The notes under the pieces are model-generated. The model did not search any database and was not told the origin of the DNA. It was given only the letters and a program-made list of their open reading frames with translations. From Legionella qingyii (GTDB taxonomy: Bacteria; Pseudomonadota; Gammaproteobacteria; Legionellales; Legionellaceae), in the NCBI RefSeq assembly GCF_003184185.1, contig NZ_QHJG01000044.1:23925-53560 (forward strand): 29,636 bases of DNA, given 5' to 3'. Each line of letters begins with the position of its first letter. Position 1 is the first letter of the stretch. Of the stretch, positions 1 to 9,483 are shown in pieces. The translations under genes were made by a program, and so were the position numbers.

Positions 1-467
1 AAGTCTTTAGTAGGAAGTTGATTTTCCGTTGAGGCTATAGTGTATATCCAAACTTGTTTTTGAGTTGAAAAGTTGGAAGATTGAGAGAGGAATACGAAAT
101 TCTCTGGATTAATTTGTTCTCTGCAATAAAAGCTTTCTCTTTTATCATAACTTTTAATGTTTGCCGGTTCGCTCAATTTGTAACTTACACCAATAAAAGA
201 TGAGCTTTTATTTTCAATGGCAGATAAAAATGTGGCATTAACTCCAGGTAAATTACCGTGTCCTGCCCAAATTCTTTTATATCCTTTTACCAAAATGGGA
301 ACACTCTCTTCAGCAGATGGATCTGTTCTTTTTTTGGATGCCTCATCAATTAAACTTCCATAGCCGACAATATATTGTGAAAGATTAGGATTAATGTCTG
401 GGTGACAGTCAAAAGCAAAAGAATGGAGTGAGAACAACATTAAAAAAAATAACTCAAATTTCTTCAT
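1..467 (-). CDS. Secreted gamma-glutamylcyclotransferase-like protein (C-terminus cut by window edge)
   Basis: 155 codons are visible, running off the left edge, so the C-terminus is missing. Residues 1-19 are a signal peptide (MKK, then a Phe/Leu-rich core ending SFAF), so export is expected. Residues 36-39 read YGSL, the glycine loop that binds the gamma-glutamyl group in the GGCT/AIG2 fold. Residues 108-114 read DKRESFY, matching the family's D-x-R-E-x-x-Y region, which makes Glu111 the likely catalytic acid. Known members release 5-oxoproline from gamma-glutamyl amino acids or glutathione. The substrate here is unknown, and an exported member is unusual. The ATG at 465-467 was chosen because it gives a clean signal peptide. 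The gene lies downstream of tRNA-Pro on the same strand. Family is fairly sure from the two motifs; function is inferred. Confidence 0.72.
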   Translation of the reverse strand, partial: MKKFELFFLMLFSLHSFAFDCHPDINPNLSQYIVGYGSLIDEASKKRTDPSAEESVPILVKGYKRIWAGHGNLPGVNATFLSAIENKSSSFIGVSYKLSEPANIKSYDKRESFYCREQINPENFVFLSQSSNFSTQKQVWIYTIASTENQLPTKD

Positions 468-519
468 ACAACTTTACTGTGTGTTTTTCCGTTTAATTAG
501 TACCATGATACAATAAATT

Positions 520-541
520 TGCACTTTATATGCACTTTATA
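520..541. repeat. Tandem 11-bp direct repeat
   Basis: The 11-mer TGCACTTTATA occurs twice head to tail (520-530 and 531-541) in the gap between the GGCT-like gene and tRNA-Pro, about 55 bp upstream of the former's start. It could be a pair of regulator sites or chance in AT-rich DNA. No clear promoter can be assigned here. Confidence 0.4.
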
Positions 542-585
542 AATTAAAACTTTGTTGGGGGGAATCCTTAACTCCTTGATTTATA

Positions 586-662
586 TGGTCGGAGTGACAA
601 GAATCGAACTTGCGACCCCTGCCTCCCGAAGGCAGTGCTCTACCAGGCTGAGCTACACTCCG
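586..662 (-). tRNA. tRNA-Pro (anticodon CGG)
   Basis: The 77-nt cloverleaf is complete on the minus strand. The acceptor stem is CGGAGTG paired with CACTCCG. The D-arm contains AGCTCAGCCTGGTAGAGC. The anticodon stem CTGCC/GGCAG closes a 7-nt loop TTCGGGA, giving anticodon CGG (plus-strand 626-628), which reads proline codon CCG. The T-arm carries GTTCGAATC, and the CCA tail is encoded (586-588). The body resembles E. coli proK. No intrinsic terminator is evident after it. Confidence 0.96.
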
Positions 663-673
663 CGCTGAGCAAT

Positions 674-737
674 AAGTAGTCTGGTACTGATAAATCTTGT
701 GTTGACATCCCTGGTTTGCACGATACTCAGACTACTT
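674..737. repeat. Inverted repeat upstream of tRNA-Pro
   Basis: AAGTAGTCTG (674-683) and its exact complement CAGACTACTT (728-737) flank a 44-nt spacer in the gap between ispB and tRNA-Pro. The next bases partly match too (GTACTG versus the complement of GATACT). It begins 12 bp upstream of the tRNA 5' end and could be an operator, part of a terminator for ispB, or a remnant of a dispersed element. Confidence 0.45.
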
Positions 738-750
738 AATACTAAAAAAA

Positions 751-1719
751 TTAATAGCTTCTTTGCAAAGCAAATTGTGCCAAATTGATAAGCGCTTCTT
801 TATATTTTGAATCGGGCAATATCATCAACGAGGATAATGCTTTGTCGATTTCTTGTGCTGCTATTTTTTTTGTATATTCTATTGCTTTTGTTTCTTCCAA
901 TGCGATAAGAATTTCAGGTAAGAAATCCAGGCTGCCTTGTTTCAGGCTGCTCATGATTTGCTGTTTCTGCAGTTCAGTTCCATGTTGTAATGCATGAATT
1001 AAAGGTAACGTAGCTTTCCCATCAGCTAAGTCGTCTCCTATGTTTTTGCCTATAGTTTTGGCATCAGAACAATAATCTAGAGCATCATCTATAAGCTGGA
1101 AGGCATTACCTAAATGGAGGCCATAGGAATAGAGACTGTCTTGCAGTTCTTTAGACGCGTTGCTGATCATGGGACCTATACAGGCAGCAGCTGCAAATAA
1201 AAGAGCCGTCTTCGCACGAATTACATCAAAATATTCATCAAAAGTTAATGCAGGGTTATGGCGGTTGGATAGTTGTTTTACTTCCCCACAGCTGATCTCG
1301 AGTGCGGTTTTGGCAAAGAGCTTAAGTACGGCTGTATTGCCGGAATCAACAATAAGCTCTATTGATTGGGTAAAGAGATAATCCCCAACCAGAATACTTG
1401 CTTTGCTGCCCCAGATGTCGTTTGCTGTCTGACGTCCTCTTCTTAGTGTAGATTCGTCAATAACATCATCGTGAAGTAAAGTGGCTGTGTGAAAAAACTC
1501 AACCATCGCAGCCAGAGTAATATGCTCTTTACCTTGGTAACCACATGCATTACTTGCTAAAAGAACCAACAATGGTCGTAGTCTTTTGCCGCCACTTTGT
1601 ATTATATGGTGGGACATATCATCAATTAAGCCAATTTGCGATTCAATTTTATTTACAATTAAAGTATTAACTGCATCAAAATCGTCACTAACTAGTGCGC
1701 GTATACTGTCAATCGCCAT
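751..1719 (-). CDS. ispB: Octaprenyl (polyprenyl) diphosphate synthase
   Basis: Trans-prenyltransferase that extends farnesyl diphosphate with isopentenyl units to make the long side chain of ubiquinone. It is 322 residues, close to the usual length of about 323. The first Asp-rich motif DDVID is at 84-88, followed by RRGR, and the second motif DDALD is at 211-215. Between and around them are GGKRLRP near 43-49 and the late GKNIGDDLADGKATLPL block. All are hallmarks of all-trans polyprenyl synthases, and the bulk of the protein matches IspB rather than IspA. An upstream in-frame TTG at 1740 is rejected: AGAGGAC lies just before the ATG at 1717-1719 and is a good ribosome binding site. In many gammaproteobacteria ispB faces rplU-rpmA; here ychF, pth and rplY intervene. 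The exact chain length (C40 versus C45) cannot be read from the sequence. Confidence 0.93.
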   Translation of the reverse strand: MAIDSIRALVSDDFDAVNTLIVNKIESQIGLIDDMSHHIIQSGGKRLRPLLVLLASNACGYQGKEHITLAAMVEFFHTATLLHDDVIDESTLRRGRQTANDIWGSKASILVGDYLFTQSIELIVDSGNTAVLKLFAKTALEISCGEVKQLSNRHNPALTFDEYFDVIRAKTALLFAAAACIGPMISNASKELQDSLYSYGLHLGNAFQLIDDALDYCSDAKTIGKNIGDDLADGKATLPLIHALQHGTELQKQQIMSSLKQGSLDFLPEILIALEETKAIEYTKKIAAQEIDKALSSLMILPDSKYKEALINLAQFALQRSY

Positions 1720-1773
1720 TGTTTGTCCTCTACGATTCAATCAACAAATGCTAAGGTTTGAGCATACGAATTG

Positions 1774-1798
1774 TCAAGTAAAACTGGGGTTTACTTGA
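1774..1798 (-). terminator. Hairpin immediately after ychF, possible terminator
   Basis: TCAAGTAAA (1774-1782) and TTTACTTGA (1790-1798) form a perfect 9-bp stem with a 7-nt loop, starting 2 nt past the ychF stop codon. The stem is AT-rich and no long U run follows, so termination would be weak. It lies in the 81-bp gap before ispB. Confidence 0.5.
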
Positions 1799-1800
1799 AC

Positions 1801-2892
1801 TCATACATTAAATCGGAAATGCATTACATCTCCATCACAAACGATATAATCCTTGCCTTCCAGGCGTAACTTTCCGGCTTCCTTAGCACCTTGTTCACCT
1901 TTACACGCGATAAATGCATCGTATGCTATGACTTCTGCACGGATGAAACCTTTTTCAAAATCAGAGTGGATAACACCTGCTGCTTGCGGTGCTGTAGCTC
2001 CTTTAGGAATGGTCCAGGCTCTCACTTCTTTTACTCCAGCGGTGAAATAAGTTTGTAATCCTAACAACTCATAACCTGCACGAATCACTCGATGCAACCC
2101 TGGCTCGCTTAACCCTAAATCTTCCATGAACTCTTGGCGATCTGCTTCATCCAATTCGACCAATTCTGCCTCAGTTGCTGCACAGAGAGCGACAATACTG
2201 GCTTTTTCTTGCAAGGCTAAGTTACGCACTTTATCCAGTAATGGATTGTTTTCATAACCATTGTCATCGACATTTGCAATATAGAGTACTGGTTTTGCGG
2301 TGAGTAGAAATAGACGGCGTGCAATAGGTTCTTCCTCGGCACTTAATTCAAGAGTACGGACAGGGAAACCTTCATCAAGATGTGTCTTGATTTTTTCCAA
2401 GGTTTTCATTTCAAAAATTGCCTCTTTATTACCGCTACGGCTATTTTTTCCTGCTTTTAAGATGGCCTTTTCAACAGTTTCCATATCTGCTAAAGCCAAT
2501 TCTGTATTAATTACTTCGATATCACTGAGTGGGTTCACACGACCTTCAACGTGCACTACATCAGTATTTTCAAAACAACGGACTACATGTGCAATTGCAT
2601 CAGTTTCGCGAATATTGGCTAAAAACTGATTCCCTAAGCCTTCGCCTTTGGATGCTCCTTTCACAATGCCAGCAATATCAACAAATTGCATGGTGGCTGG
2701 GAGCGCTTGTTGTGGTTTTACTATCTCACTCAAAGCATCAAGACGGGGATCGGGAACAGTAACTATCCCGACATTGGGTTCAATAGTGCAGAAAGGATAG
2801 TTTGCTGCTTCAATACCTGCTTTGGTGAGTGCATTGAACAGAGTTGATTTACCAACATTGGGCAAGCCCACTATGCCGCATTTAAATCCCAT
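1801..2892 (-). CDS. ychF: Redox-regulated ATPase YchF (Obg-like ATPase)
   Basis: TRAFAC-class P-loop protein of the Obg/OLA1 subfamily; 363 residues, the same as E. coli YchF. The Walker [10 protein letters not shown] is at 9-17, the switch I region contains [10 protein letters not shown] (31-40), and the G3-like motif [10 protein letters not shown] is at 72-81. The G4 position reads NVDD (207-210) instead of NKxD; that loss of GTP specificity is why the family hydrolyses ATP. A TGS domain fills the last 80 or so residues. YchF binds ribosomes and modulates translation and oxidative stress responses. It follows pth on the same strand, an order common in proteobacteria, but a 260-bp gap with three hairpins separates them here. 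ATG at 2890-2892 fits the invariant [12 protein letters not shown] start. Confidence 0.97.
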   Translation of the reverse strand: MGFKCGIVGLPNVGKSTLFNALTKAGIEAANYPFCTIEPNVGIVTVPDPRLDALSEIVKPQQALPATMQFVDIAGIVKGASKGEGLGNQFLANIRETDAIAHVVRCFENTDVVHVEGRVNPLSDIEVINTELALADMETVEKAILKAGKNSRSGNKEAIFEMKTLEKIKTHLDEGFPVRTLELSAEEEPIARRLFLLTAKPVLYIANVDDNGYENNPLLDKVRNLALQEKASIVALCAATEAELVELDEADRQEFMEDLGLSEPGLHRVIRAGYELLGLQTYFTAGVKEVRAWTIPKGATAPQAAGVIHSDFEKGFIRAEVIAYDAFIACKGEQGAKEAGKLRLEGKDYIVCDGDVMHFRFNV

Positions 2893-2925
2893 GAGTAATA
2901 CCTCTAATTGTTAAAACTATCGTGA

Positions 2926-2978
2926 GTCCGACATAAAAAGCAGAAAGTAACGTTCTACTTTTATGTCGTTAAACGGAC
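2926..2978. repeat. Hairpin 1 of 3 between pth and ychF
   Basis: Outer arms GTCCG (2926-2930) and CGGAC (2974-2978) enclose a long stem in which CGACATAAAA with AGCAGAA pairs with TTCTAC and TTTTATGTCG, with one bulge and one mismatch. The loop is about 8 nt. It lies about 35 bp upstream of the ychF start. No U run suits it as a standard intrinsic terminator on either strand. Confidence 0.6.
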
Positions 2979-2981
2979 GTT

Positions 2982-3015
2982 ATCCCATAAAAATGTGAAA
3001 CATTTTGTATGGGAT
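2982..3015. repeat. Hairpin 2 of 3 between pth and ychF
   Basis: ATCCCATA plus AAAATGT on the left pairs with ACATTTT and TATGGGAT on the right with a GAA-like loop and a one-base offset. The 34-bp palindrome follows hairpin 1 by only three bases and has a different sequence. Confidence 0.6.
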
Positions 3016-3032
3016 TCATTCTAAATTATTAA

Positions 3033-3071
3033 GTTCGATATAAAAGGATAACTTATCTGTTTATATCGAAC
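3033..3071. repeat. Hairpin 3 of 3 between pth and ychF
   Basis: GTTCGATATAAA (3033-3044) and TTTATATCGAAC (3060-3071) form a perfect 12-bp stem around a 15-nt loop. It is the third hairpin in a row and the nearest to the pth stop codon, about 80 bp after it on the minus strand. It could end or slow pth transcription, though no U tract follows. Confidence 0.6.
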
Positions 3072-3152
3072 ACACCTTAAAACCAAACTAACTGTTACTC
3101 CGTAATCTTATTCAGATCGAATAGGATTTTTTACCTTGCGAAGATGCAGTAC

Positions 3153-3722
3153 CTAAACGTTCAATTGATTCATTGCTCTGGCCAAATCACCAGATAAGGC
3201 TAAGGGCATTGCCGCGATGCCTCTATCAATTGCATCATAAATTAATTGTCTGTCTTGTGCTGAGGGTTTACCGAGCACAAATTGATGAACTAAATCTCTA
3301 TGGCCTGGATGGCCAATTCCAATTCGTAAGCGGTGAAACTCCGGGCTACCTAATTGGGCTATTATATCTCTTAAGCCATTATGACCGCCATGGCCTCCAC
3401 CTGTTTTAAGTTTAATGCGTCCTGGAGGTAAATCCAGTTCATCATGTACAACCAGTATTTCTTCGGGTTGAATTCGGTAAAATTGACTAATAAGCCGAGT
3501 AGGCTGACCGCTGTGGTTCATAAAAGATATCGGCAAAACCAATTTACCTGAATGCTGATTTAATTCTAAATCAGCCAGTTCGGCTTGCATTTTCTTTTCC
3601 AATTTGAAAAAGACACTATGTCGCTGAGCTAAGGCGGAGACTAACCATGCACCGGCATTATGACGCGTATGTTCATAGACTGATCCGGGGTTACGCAAAC
3701 CAATGATAAGTTTTATAGCCAT
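3153..3722 (-). CDS. pth: Peptidyl-tRNA hydrolase
   Basis: Cleaves the ester bond of peptidyl-tRNAs that drop off the ribosome, recycling tRNA in the cytoplasm; essential in most bacteria. It has 189 residues (E. coli 194). Catalytic His21 sits in TRHNAGAW, with supporting Asn11 (LRNPG), Asn69 (FMNHSG), Asp94 (HDELDLPPG) and Asn115 (GGHGGHNGLRD), all in the expected family positions. The gene follows rplY (L25) on the same strand, the common rplY-pth-ychF order. The 153-bp gap before it contains a palindromic repeat. The ATG at 3720-3722 matches the conserved N-terminus (I-x-GLxNPG); the ribosome binding site is weak (AAAGAGCTAT region). Confidence 0.97.
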   Translation of the reverse strand: MAIKLIIGLRNPGSVYEHTRHNAGAWLVSALAQRHSVFFKLEKKMQAELADLELNQHSGKLVLPISFMNHSGQPTRLISQFYRIQPEEILVVHDELDLPPGRIKLKTGGGHGGHNGLRDIIAQLGSPEFHRLRIGIGHPGHRDLVHQFVLGKPSAQDRQLIYDAIDRGIAAMPLALSGDLARAMNQLNV

Positions 3723-3763
3723 GATATAGCTCTTTGATAGGGGTCGTAATTCTTGAGCTTATA

Positions 3764-3844
3764 TAGCCAGGGCAAAGCGCTTAGGTAAACCCGGGTAAGT
3801 TTACACAAAATTTCCCGGGTTTTACTGTCGCATCACCGCGACTA
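3764..3844. repeat. Palindromic dispersed element (diverged copy of the TAGCCTGGG family)
   Basis: An imperfect palindrome of about 81 bp fills the rplY-pth gap. The left end reads TAGCCAGGGCAAAGCGC (3764-3780). The core is AAACCCGGG (3787-3795) against CCCGGGTTT (3814-3822). The right end, read on the other strand, begins TAGTCGCGGTGATGCG. The plan (TAG..C.GGG..AAGCGC end, CCCGGG core, mirrored) matches the element at 24278-24348. On the minus strand it could also act as a terminator between rplY and pth, though the U run is short. Confidence 0.6.
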
Positions 3845-3875
3845 CGGTTTACATTTTTTCAATCAAACTTGAATA

Positions 3876-4538
3876 TTACTCTTCATTTTTCTCAGCGCTA
3901 ACAGTTGGCACAGCAGATGCTGGAACTTCTGTCGCTTCAGCTGCTTCTTCTGTTACATTTGCTCTGGGCATGTGAATGCTTACAACAGGCGCGTCATGAC
4001 TTCCATCTGTAACATCAACAGTCAGTTGTACCCCTTTAGGCAATTTTAAATGAGATAAATGAACAACATCATCCATTTTAACGCCCGACATGTCTACTGT
4101 GATAAATTCAGGTAGATCTTTTGCTTGGCAACGGATTTCTACTTGAGTCATAGTATGGTTAATGATACCACCAGCTTTAATCCCTGGAGCTTTATCTTCG
4201 TTGACAAAGTGAACAGGTACTAATTTAATCAAAATGTCGGTTTTAGAAACGCGTTGTAAATCCATATGCATTACAACAGGCTTGTAGGGATGACGTTGCA
4301 ATGCTTTTAAAATAACATGTTCAACTTTGCCATCGATTGTAATATCAAAAACACTGGAATAGATACTTTCAGTTTCCAAAGCTTTAACTACTTTGTTATG
4401 TTGAAAATGAATTGACATTGGCTTTTTATCACCACCGTAAATTACAGCAGGTACTTTATTTTCAAGACGACGTAGGCGGCGGCTCGCACCTTTCCCCATA
4501 TCCGTTCTTGTTTGTGCTTCTAAAAGGATGTTTGACAT
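3876..4538 (-). CDS. rplY: 50S ribosomal protein L25 / general stress protein Ctc
   Basis: Binds 5S rRNA in the large subunit. At 220 residues it is the long, two-domain CTC/TL5 form: an N-terminal 5S-binding beta-barrel (about 1-95, with RRLRRLENKVPAVIYGG near 20-36) followed by a C-terminal beta domain (about 100-190) and a low-complexity acidic, Ala/Val-rich tail ending in KNEE. E. coli L25 has only the first domain. In-frame sequence extends to 4610, but the ATG at 4536-4538 has GGAG 8 nt upstream and matches the usual start MSNILLEAQ. It is transcribed away from rplU from a divergent promoter, with an unusually long leader of about 160 nt. Confidence 0.94.
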   Translation of the reverse strand: MSNILLEAQTRTDMGKGASRRLRRLENKVPAVIYGGDKKPMSIHFQHNKVVKALETESIYSSVFDITIDGKVEHVILKALQRHPYKPVVMHMDLQRVSKTDILIKLVPVHFVNEDKAPGIKAGGIINHTMTQVEIRCQAKDLPEFITVDMSGVKMDDVVHLSHLKLPKGVQLTVDVTDGSHDAPVVSIHMPRANVTEEAAEATEVPASAVPTVSAEKNEE

Positions 4539-4671
4539 TATATACTCCAAAAATTGATATAAGTTCTTTGTAACTATTCCGCACAGCGACTCAATCTGGC
4601 GTATTACCAAGATGTAAATGTGGTGAATTGATACAGTTCCTTTAAAATTTAATCCGCGACCAGATTAAACA

Positions 4672-4696
4672 CCGGATAATGAATTAAAAAATCCGG
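4672..4696 (-). promoter_or_regulatory. Hairpin in the rplY leader
   Basis: CCGGAT (4672-4677) and ATCCGG (4691-4696) form a 6-bp stem with a 13-nt AT-rich loop, just after the predicted transcription start of rplY. It could be a transcript-stabilising structure or part of a control site. The stem is short, so this is tentative. Confidence 0.4.
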
Positions 4697-4708
4697 AAAG
4701 GGTGGCGA

Positions 4709-4737
4709 AGTATACAATATTTTAAAATGAACTTGAA
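4709..4737 (-). promoter_or_regulatory. Predicted rplY promoter
   Basis: On the minus strand, TTCAAG (4737-4732) stands 17 nt before TATACT (4714-4709). The -10 matches consensus at 5 of 6 positions and the -35 at 3 of 6. Transcription would start near 4702, giving a leader of about 160 nt. The -35 box overlaps that of the divergent rplU promoter. Confidence 0.55.
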
Positions 4738-4761
4738 GTCATAGCCATAATTTCATAGAAT
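4733..4761 (+). promoter_or_regulatory. Predicted rplU-rpmA promoter
   Basis: TTGAAG (4733-4738), a 17-nt spacer, then TAGAAT (4756-4761), matching consensus at 4 of 6 and 5 of 6 positions. Transcription would begin near 4768, giving a leader of about 45 nt before the rplU ATG. Confidence 0.7.
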
Positions 4762-4813
4762 ATGCGACTTTATTGAATTTGTGATAGCCAATCAGGCGAA
4801 TTGGAGAAATATT

Positions 4814-5125
4814 ATGTATGCGGTAATCAAAACTGGCGGTAAGCAATACACCGTGAAGGAAGGTGATGTGTTAAAAATTGAATTACTGCCTGAAGATGTT
4901 GGCAATGAAATACAATTTGAAGAAGTATTAATGTTGGCTGATGGTGATACAATTGTTTGTGGTACACCATTAGTTGCCAAGGCAACAGTGAAAGCCGAAG
5001 TGCTTGATCATGGTCGTCACAAAAAAGTTAAAATTATCAAGTTTCGTCGTCGTAAGCACCACAGAAAACAAATGGGGCACAGACAATATTATTCGCAAGT
5101 TAAAATTACTGCGATAAGCAAGTAA
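4814..5125 (+). CDS. rplU: 50S ribosomal protein L21
   Basis: 103 residues, the same as E. coli L21; binds 23S rRNA in the large subunit. It begins with the typical MYAVIKTGGKQY and has the basic C-terminal region (HKKVKIIKFRRRKHHRK near 71-87) that contacts rRNA. An in-frame start at 4781 is rejected because TTGGAG lies just upstream of the ATG at 4814. It is co-transcribed with rpmA, 12 nt downstream. Confidence 0.98.
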   Translation: MYAVIKTGGKQYTVKEGDVLKIELLPEDVGNEIQFEEVLMLADGDTIVCGTPLVAKATVKAEVLDHGRHKKVKIIKFRRRKHHRKQMGHRQYYSQVKITAISK

Positions 5126-5137
5126 GAGAGGATAGCA

Positions 5138-7646
<2,509 letters not shown>

Positions 7647-7711
7647 TGCCTATTTCCGAAGATCATATTGGCCTGATTTTATAGCATAATTTGAAAAATC
7701 TGTAATAGTTA

Positions 7712-7740
7712 TTGACATTTATTCTGAAATTGCCTAATAA
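7712..7740 (+). promoter_or_regulatory. Candidate phhA promoter
   Basis: A perfect TTGACA (7712-7717) with a 17-nt spacer before TAATAA (7735-7740), which is a poor -10. It lies about 80 nt upstream of phhA, in the 174-bp gap divergent from the cinA-like gene. The -35 is convincing; the -10 is not. Confidence 0.4.
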
Positions 7741-7820
7741 CTAGAAAAGGTGGTTTTTTTTAAGATAAATACTGCTCTTTCGATTAATTTTAACAATCAT
7801 TTGTGTGTAAAGGAGAAATT

Positions 7821-8639
7821 ATGGAATTTTCAAGCCGTTATGTAGCGCATGTTCCTGACGCTCAAGGGTTTGTTAAATATTCTGCAGAAGAAAATAAGAT
7901 CTGGAGTATTTTATTTGAAAGACAAATCAAATTAATAACAGGAAGAGCTTGTGATGAATTCATAACGGGATTAAAAACTTTAGCTATAAAGTCTGAAGTA
8001 ATTCCTCAGATTCCCGATCTAAATGAAAGGCTTAAAGCAGTAACGGGCTGGCAAGTGTCTGCAGTTGAGGCATTAATTTCTGCTCGAGAATTTTTTGAGT
8101 TGTTGGCAACTAAACATTTTCCTATAGCTACATTTATTCGTAGTGAAGAAGAGTTGGATTATGTTAAAGAGCCTGATATCTTTCATGAAGTTTTTGGTCA
8201 TTGTCCGATGTTGACGGATAAGGTATATGCTGAGTTTGTTTATGATTATGCTCAAAAAGTGTTAACCTTCCCTGAATCAGATTGGCCATTACTCCAACGT
8301 TTGTTTTGGTTTACAGTTGAGTTTGGTTTAATTAAGACCGCAAAGGGGCTGCGAGCTTATGGTGGTGGAATACTGTCTTCCATTAGTGAAACGGTATATA
8401 GTGTAGAAAGCGATATTCCGCTGAGAGTGATTTTTGAACCAATAGCCGCATTTCGCATGCCGTATCGTATCGACATGTTGCAACCAGTTTATTTTGTGAT
8501 CAATAATTATCAGACTTTGTACGACTTTGTTTTATCTGACATAGGTAAACTTTTAGCTCGAACTCGAGAACTAGGGGAGTTTCCACCTTTTTTTAAGGTG
8601 GATCCAGATAACCCTAATATCCATATTAGAGCATGTTAA
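7821..8639 (+). CDS. phhA: Phenylalanine 4-hydroxylase
   Basis: Pterin- and iron-dependent hydroxylase that converts phenylalanine to tyrosine. It has 272 residues, the single-domain bacterial length. The iron ligands are visible as His122 and His127 (FHEVFGHCP) and Glu167 (FTVEFGL), and YGGGILSS (near 182-189) is the following family motif. In Legionella the enzyme supplies tyrosine, for which the organism is otherwise poorly equipped, and feeds homogentisate that oxidises to the brown pyomelanin pigment. The GTG at 7803 is rejected in favour of ATG 7821, which has AGGAG at 7811-7815. It is followed by letA after 83 bp. The family is certain; pigment involvement comes from published Legionella work, not this sequence. 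Confidence 0.96.
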   Translation: MEFSSRYVAHVPDAQGFVKYSAEENKIWSILFERQIKLITGRACDEFITGLKTLAIKSEVIPQIPDLNERLKAVTGWQVSAVEALISAREFFELLATKHFPIATFIRSEEELDYVKEPDIFHEVFGHCPMLTDKVYAEFVYDYAQKVLTFPESDWPLLQRLFWFTVEFGLIKTAKGLRAYGGGILSSISETVYSVESDIPLRVIFEPIAAFRMPYRIDMLQPVYFVINNYQTLYDFVLSDIGKLLARTRELGEFPPFFKVDPDNPNIHIRAC

Positions 8640-8651
8640 TCTACGTATTGT

Positions 8652-8698
8652 AATGAACAGCTAGTCTTGTTAACATCGAGCAACCTAGTTTGTTCATT
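8652..8698 (+). promoter_or_regulatory. Long imperfect hairpin between phhA and letA
   Basis: AATGAACA (8652-8659) plus CTAG (8661-8664) pairs with CTAG (8685-8688) and TGTTCATT (8691-8698); TTG and CAA inside extend it. It ends 12 nt before the letA ribosome binding site. It might terminate phhA transcripts (no strong U run) or sit in the letA leader and influence translation. Confidence 0.5.
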
Positions 8699-8722
8699 GG
8701 CTTTTAAGTCAAGGAGCATTAT

Positions 8723-9382
8723 TTGATTAAAGTACTAATTGTTGATGACCATGCATTGGTTCGAATGGGTATTCGACGATTACTCGAAGATATGTCGGAT
8801 GTAGAGGTAGTCGCTGATGCAGAAAGCGGTGAAGAAGCTTTGGCATTAGTAAAAAAACATTCTCCTGACGTGGTCCTTTTAGATATGAAAATGCCTGGGA
8901 TTGATGGCTGGGAAGTAACACGTCGTCTAAAAAAATCAAATCCCCATGTTAAGGTTATTGCTGTAACCGCGATGTGTTCTGATCTGTTACCTACCCGTGT
9001 TTTGCAATTAGGCGCTATGGGGTATCTGACGAAAGAGTCAGGTGCAGAAGAAATGGCTGCTGCGATACGTAAAGTTGCCAAAGGAGAAAAATACCTTAGT
9101 GCTGAAATTGCTCAAAAAGTTGCGATTAATAGCTTGGAAGAAGTACAAGGTTCTCCCTTTGATGTATTATCTGAACGTGAAATGCAAGTGATGTTGATGA
9201 TTACTAGTGGCATGAATGTGCAAGAAATTAGTGATAGGCTTTTCCTTAGCACCAAGACAATTAATGGCTATCGTTATCGCACATTTGAAAAATTAGGTAT
9301 TAAAAATGATGTGGAGCTTACTTATTTAGCTCTGAAACATGGAATTATAGAAAATCCCATCGATTTAACGTCAGAAGATTAA
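8723..9382 (+). CDS. letA: Response regulator LetA (GacA/UvrY family)
   Basis: Two-component response regulator of the NarL/FixJ class, 219 residues (UvrY 218). The receiver domain (1-120) has acidic pocket Asp8-Asp9, phosphoacceptor Asp54 (LLDMKMPG), Thr82 and Lys104 (GYLTKES). The LuxR-type helix-turn-helix spans about 148-205 (LSEREMQV, then EISDRLFLSTKTINGYRYR). In L. pneumophila LetA with sensor LetS drives small RNAs RsmY and RsmZ, which titrate CsrA and release transmissive-phase traits. The start codon is TTG (8723-8725), with AAGGAG 6 nt upstream and no better ATG. uvrC follows 101 bp downstream, the conserved uvrY-uvrC order. The sensor gene is not in this window. Identity is strong from length, motifs and synteny. 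Confidence 0.94.
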   Translation: MIKVLIVDDHALVRMGIRRLLEDMSDVEVVADAESGEEALALVKKHSPDVVLLDMKMPGIDGWEVTRRLKKSNPHVKVIAVTAMCSDLLPTRVLQLGAMGYLTKESGAEEMAAAIRKVAKGEKYLSAEIAQKVAINSLEEVQGSPFDVLSEREMQVMLMITSGMNVQEISDRLFLSTKTINGYRYRTFEKLGIKNDVELTYLALKHGIIENPIDLTSED

Positions 9383-9483
9383 AGGTCCTTGTGTGTGGTC
9401 TGGGTATTGCGTCTGACTTTTCCCAAAAGTATAGCACTGCCGCCTAGGCTACATTTTAAACCAAGAGTTACTGCTATTATTAC

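Noticed and set aside
2926..3071. CRISPR-like array interpretation of the three consecutive hairpins
   Set aside because: The three palindromes differ in sequence and spacing, there are no repeated direct units and no cas genes nearby.
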